Source of the DNA: Patiria pectinifera
Taxonomy: Eukaryota; Echinodermata; Asteroidea; Valvatida; Asterinidae
DNA: 64,000 nt
Direction of reading: 5' to 3'
Assembly: GCA_029964075.1 (NCBI GenBank)
Contig: CM057138.1
Span: 14,254,932 to 14,318,931, forward strand
A program made the position numbers and the translations under genes. The notes beneath the pieces were generated by a model. It searched no databases. It was not told the DNA's origin and was given only the letters and a program-made list of their open reading frames with translations. This document shows positions 59,101-64,000 of this stretch, piece after piece (the first letter of the stretch is position 1; each line of letters begins with the position of its first letter).

Positions 59101-62100
59101 AACAAACTACCACTCCAGAACCAACTACCACCCCAGAACCAACCACCACTCTAGAACCAACAACAACATTAGAACCAACCACCACTGTAAAACAAACCAC
59201 CACTCCAGAGCCAACCACCACACCAGAACAATCCACAACTCCAGAACCAACCACCACTCCAGAACCAACCACAACTCCAGAACCAATCACTACTTTAGGA
59301 CCAGTTACCACTCCGGAACCAACCACCACTCCTGAACAAACCACCACCCCTGAACCAACCACCACTCCAGAACCAACCACCACTCAAGAACAAACCACCG
59401 CCCAAGAGCAGACCACCACACTAGAGCAAACCACCGCCCATGAACCAACCAGCACTCCAGAAGCAACCACCACTCTAGAACAAACCACCACCCTAGAACA
59501 GACCACCACCCAAGAACCAACCACAACTCAAGAACAAACCACCACCCCAGAGCAGACCACCACACTAGAACAAACCACCACCCAAGAACCAGCCACCACT
59601 CCAGAAGCAACCACCACTCTAGAACAAACCACCACTCGAGAACAGACCACCGCCCCAGAACCAACCACCACTACAGACCAAACCACTTCTTTAGGACCAA
59701 TCACCACCTCAGAACAAACCACCACGCAAGAACCAACCAGCACTCCAGAAGCAACCACCACTCTAGAACAAACCACCACCCTAGAACAGACCACCACCCC
59801 AGAACCAACCACCACTCCAGAACAAACCACAACCCGAGAACAGACCACCACTCAAGAACCAACCACCACTCAAGAACAAACCACCACCCCAGAGCAGACC
59901 ACCACACTAGAACAAACCACCACCCAAGAACCAGCCAGCACTCCAGAAGCAACCACCACTCTAGAACAAACCACCACCCGAGAACAGACCACCACCCCAG
60001 AACCAACCACCACTCCAGAACAAACCACTTCTTCAGGACCAATCACCACCTCAGAACCAACCACCACTCAAGAACCAACCACCTCCCCAGAACAAACCAC
60101 AACCCTACAACAAACCACTACCCAAGAACCAACCACCTCCCCAGAACAAACCACAACCCTAGAACAAACCACCACCCAAGAACCAATCACCACTCCAGAA
60201 CCAACCACCTCCCCAGAACAAACCACAACCCTAGAACAAACCACCACCCAAGAACCAATCACCACTCCAGAACCAACCACAACTGCAGAACCAACCACAA
60301 CACAAGAACGAACCACCACCCCAGAACCAACCACCACTCCAGAACCAACCACCACACCAGAACAAACCTCAACCCCAGAGCCAACAACCACTCCGGAACC
60401 AAAAACCACTCCAGAAAAAAACACCACTCCAGAACCAACCACTACTCCAGAACCAACTACCACTCCAGAACAAACTACCACTCCAGAACAAACTACCACT
60501 CCAGAACCAAATACCTCCCCAGAACCAACCACCACTCTAGAACCAACAACAACATTAGAACCAACCACCACTGTAAAACAAACCACCACTCCAGAGCCAA
60601 CCACCACACCAGAACAAACCACAACTCCAGAACCAACCACCACACCAGAACCAACCACAACTCCAGAACCAATCACTACTTTAGGACCAGTTACCACTCC
60701 GGAACCAACCACCACTCCTGAACAAACCACCACCCCTGAACCAACCACCACTCCAGAACCAACCACCACCTCAGAACCAACCACCACTCAAGAACCAACC
60801 ACCTCCCCGGAACAAACCACAACCCTACAACAAACCACTACCCAAGAACCAACCACCTCCCCGGAACAAACCACAACCCTAGAACAAACCACCACCCAAG
60901 AACCAACCACCTCCCCAGAACAAACCACAACCCTACAACAAACCACTACCCAAGAACCAACCACCTCCCCAGAACAAACCACAACCCTAGAACAAACCAC
61001 CACTCAAGAACCAACCACCTCCCCAGAACAAACCACAACCCTACAACAAACCACTACCCAAGAACCAACCACCTCCCCAGAACAAACCACAACCCTAGAA
61101 CAAACCACCACCCAAGAACCAACCACCTCCCCAGAACAAACCACAACCCTACAACAAACCACTACCCAAGAACCAACCACCTCCCCAGAGCAAACCACAA
61201 CCCTAGAACAAACCACCACTCAAGAACCAACCACCTCCCCAGAACAAACCACAACCCTACAACAAACCACTACCCAAGAACCAACCACCTCCCCAGAACA
61301 AACCACAACCCTAGAACAAACCACCACCCAAGAACCAATCACCACTCCAGAACCAACCACAACTGCAGAACCAACCAAAACACAAGAACGAACCACCACC
61401 CCAGACCCAACCACCACTCCAGAACCAACCACCACACCAGAACAAACCACAACGCCAGAGCCAACAACCACTCCGGAACCAAAAACCACTCCAGAAAAAA
61501 ACACCACTCCAGAACAAACTACCACTCCAGAACAAACTACCACTCCAGAACCAAATACCACCCCAGAACCAACCACCACTCTAGAACCAACAACAACATT
61601 AGAACCAACCACCACAGTAAAACAAACCACCACTCCAGAGCCAACCACCACACCAGTACAAACCACAACTCCAGAACCAACCACCATACCAGACCCAACC
61701 ACAACTCCAGAACCAATCACTACTTTAGGACCAGTTACAACTCCGAAACCAACCACCACTCCTGAACAAACCACCACCCCTGAACCAACTACCACTCCAG
61801 AACCAACCACCACTCAAGAACAAACCACCACTCAAGAACAAACCACCACCCCAGAGCAGACCACCACACTAGAACAAACCACCACCCAAGAACCAACCAG
61901 CACTCCAGAAGCAACCACCACTCTAGAACAAACCACCACCCTAGAACAGACCACCACCCCAGAACCAACCACCACTCCAGAACCAACCACTACTTCAGAA
62001 CAAACCACAACCCGAGAACAGACCACCACCCAAGAACCAACCACCACTCAAGAACAAACCACCACCCCAGAGCAGACCACCACACTAGAACAAACCACCA

Positions 62101-64000
62101 CCCAAGAACCAGCCAGCACTCCAGAAGCAACCACCACTCTAGAACAAACCACCACCCGAGAACAGACCACGACCCCAGAACGAACCAACACCCCAGAACC
62201 AACCACCACTCCAGAACCAACCACCACACCAGAACAAACCACAACGCCAGAGCCAACAACCACTCCGGAACCAAAAACCACTCCAGAAAAAAATACCACT
62301 CCAGAACCAACCACTACTCCAGAACCAACTACCACTCCAGAACAAACTACCACTCCAGAACAAACTACCACTCCAGAACAAACTACCACTCCAGAACCAA
62401 CTACCACCCCAGAACCAACCACCACTCTAGAACCAACAACAACATTAGAACCAACCACCACTGTAAAACAAACCACAACTCCAGAACCAACCACCACACC
62501 AGACCCAATCACTACTTTGGGACCAGTTACTACTCCGGAACCAACCACCACTCCTGAACAAACCACCACCCCTGAACCAACCACCAATCCAGAACCAACC
62601 ACCACCTCAGAACCAACCACCACTCAAGAACCAACCACCTCCCCAGAACAAACCACAACCCTCCAACAAACCACTACCCAAGAACCAACCACCTCCCCAG
62701 AACAAACCACAACCCTAGAACAAACCACCACCCAAGAACCAACCACCTCCCCAGAACAAACCACAACCCTCCAACAAACCACTACCCAAGAACCAACCAC
62801 CTCCCCAGAACATACCACAACCCTAGAACAAACCACCACCCAAGAACCAACCACCTCCCCAGAACAAACCACAACCCTACAACAAACCACCACTCAAGAA
62901 CCAACCACCTCCCCAGAACAAACCACAACCCTACAACAAACCACTACCCAAGAACCAACCACCTCCCCAGAACAAACCACAACCCTAGAACAAACCACCA
63001 CCCAAGAACCAATCACCACTCCAGAACCAACCACCACCCCAGAACCAAACACCACCCCAGATCCAACCACCACTTCAGAACCAACCACCACTCCAGAACA
63101 AACTACCACTCCAGAACCAACTTCCACCCCAGAAACAACCACCACTCTAGAACCAACCACCACTCTAGAACCAACAACAACTTCAGAACCAACCAACACT
63201 GCAGAACAAACCACCACTCCAGAACAAACCATCACCCCAGAACCAACCAGCACTCCAGAACCAAGCACTAATTCAGAACAAACCACCACTCCAGAACCAA
63301 CCACCACCCCAGAACCAACCACCACTCCAGAGCCAACCACCACACCAGAACAAACCACAACCCCTGAACCAACCACCACTCCAGAACCAACCACCAGTCC
63401 AGAACCAACCAACACTCAAGAACCAACCACAACCCCTGAGCAGACCACCACTCCTGAACCAACCACTACTTCAGAACAAACCACAACCCGAGAACAGACC
63501 ACCACACCAGAACCAACCACCACTCCAGAACAAACTACTTCGTCAGGACCAATCACCACCTCAGAACCCACCACCACTCAAGAACCAACCACCACCCCAG
63601 AACAAACCACAACCCTACAACAAACCACCACCCAAGAACCAACCACCATTCCAGAACCAACCACTCTTTCAGGACCAATCACCACTCCAGAACCAACCAC
63701 CACTGCAGAACCAACCACAACACCAGAACGAAACACCACCCCAGAACAAACCACCACTCCAGAACCAACCACCACCCCAGAACCAACCACCACTCCAGAA
63801 CCAACCACCACACCAGAACAAACCACCACCCTTGAACCAACCACCACTCCAGAACCAACCACCAGTCCAGAACCAACCACCACTCAAGAACCAACCACCA
63901 CCCCAGAGCAGACCACCACTCCAGAACCAACCACTACTTCAGAACAAACCACAACCCGAGAACAGACCACCACCCCAGAACCAACCACCACTCCAAAACG
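56136..64000 (+). CDS. giant mucin exon: Thr/Pro/Glu hexapeptide array, runs off right edge
   Basis: After the acceptor ccaatgtag, phase 1, the frame starts EMGTSQKPTLTPEPATTPVQ and becomes a long array of T-T-T-P-E-P or T-T-T-P-E-Q, about 437 units of 18 bp to the window edge. Variants are TTTLEP, TTTSEQ, TTTQEP and TTSPEQ. Such Thr/Pro-rich domains are heavily O-glycosylated in mucins; here each unit also keeps a Glu, giving a regular negative charge. At 57053/57054 a 5-nt deletion shifts the frame; from there to 64000 the same motif is open in the new frame with no stop seen. So the exon reads either as two frames joined by an error or as a broken allele. The C-terminal part of the protein is outside the window. 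Confidence 0.8.
56160..64000. repeat. 18-bp satellite-like coding array with higher-order repeats
   Basis: Base unit CCAACCACCACTCCAGAA. Nested periods: 54-bp and 108-bp units (TTTQEPTTSPEQTTTL-(Q/E)-Q) in runs at about 58358-58900, 60788-61320 and 62624-63010; and a block of about 2430 bp (135 units) seen twice: 57440-59383 matches 59870-61813 unit for unit with few changes. Part of a third copy starts near 62048. The plus strand is nearly free of G and T. Confidence 0.88.

Noticed and set aside
56149-63930. Many long minus-strand open frames reading (V-V-V-G-S-G)n or Trp/Leu-rich repeats in the mucin array
   Set aside because: They arise because the 18-bp unit is a multiple of three and has no stop in most frames. 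They have no start context or splice sites, break at TGA wherever a CAA-GAA variant occurs, and mirror the plus-strand mucin.

Overview
The window is animal nuclear DNA. It has long introns with GT..AG boundaries, small symmetric phase-1 exons coding for EGF domains, many non-LTR retrotransposon remnants and many small inverted-repeat transposons. The domain mix (tandem short EGF modules, SEA domains, a mucin-type Pro/Thr array) and the repeat mix (L2/CR1-like, RTE-like and Penelope-like retroelements; hAT, Harbinger, piggyBac/Kolobok and mariner MITEs) suggest a marine invertebrate, perhaps a deuterostome such as an echinoderm, hemichordate or cephalochordate. I cannot fix the species from the sequence alone.

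Layout. 1-2085: decayed L2/CR1-type retrotransposon on the minus strand. 2627-22372 (+): the 3' part of one gene, 25 consecutive exons that I joined by splice sites and phase. It codes for about 1001 residues: three calcium-binding EGFs, a SEA domain, a run of EGF modules, a second SEA domain, an EGF, a short Pro/Thr stalk, a transmembrane helix and a cytoplasmic tail. Splice phases agree at every junction and the frame closes on the stop at 22372. Its 5' end lies left of the window. 22373-31467: 3' flank and intergenic DNA with an endonuclease remnant and a Penelope-like remnant. 31468-64000 (+): the probable start of a second gene, with a signal-peptide exon at 31468, an intron of about 23 kb packed with nested transposons, a small Pro/Thr exon at 54806-55006, then a giant exon from 56136 running off the right edge. 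That exon is about 7.9 kb of 18-bp units coding for (T-T-T-P-E-P/Q)n, a mucin-type O-glycosylation array.

How the parts fit. Both genes look like membrane or secreted mucin-type surface proteins on the same strand. The first shows the C-terminal half of such a protein (EGF-SEA-TM) and the second shows the N-terminal half (signal peptide and PTS array), so they may be tandem paralogues. That is inference, because neither gene is complete here.

The strongest unusual observations are: (i) higher-order structure in the mucin array (18, 54, 108 and about 2430 bp periods) with one 5-nt deletion that breaks the mucin frame at 57053; (ii) a 2.5-kb TTAA-flanked, Kolobok-like element inserted in an L2-like reverse transcriptase remnant whose reading frame rejoins exactly when the element is removed; (iii) three other MITEs whose empty sites can be read from neighbouring sequence in the window; (iv) a 2.9-kb inverted duplication with nested MITEs; (v) arrays dense in TGACGTCA palindromes; (vi) a possible hammerhead-ribozyme core next to a Penelope-like endonuclease fragment. 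I found no RNA gene that looks functional, no CRISPR array and no prokaryote-type system.
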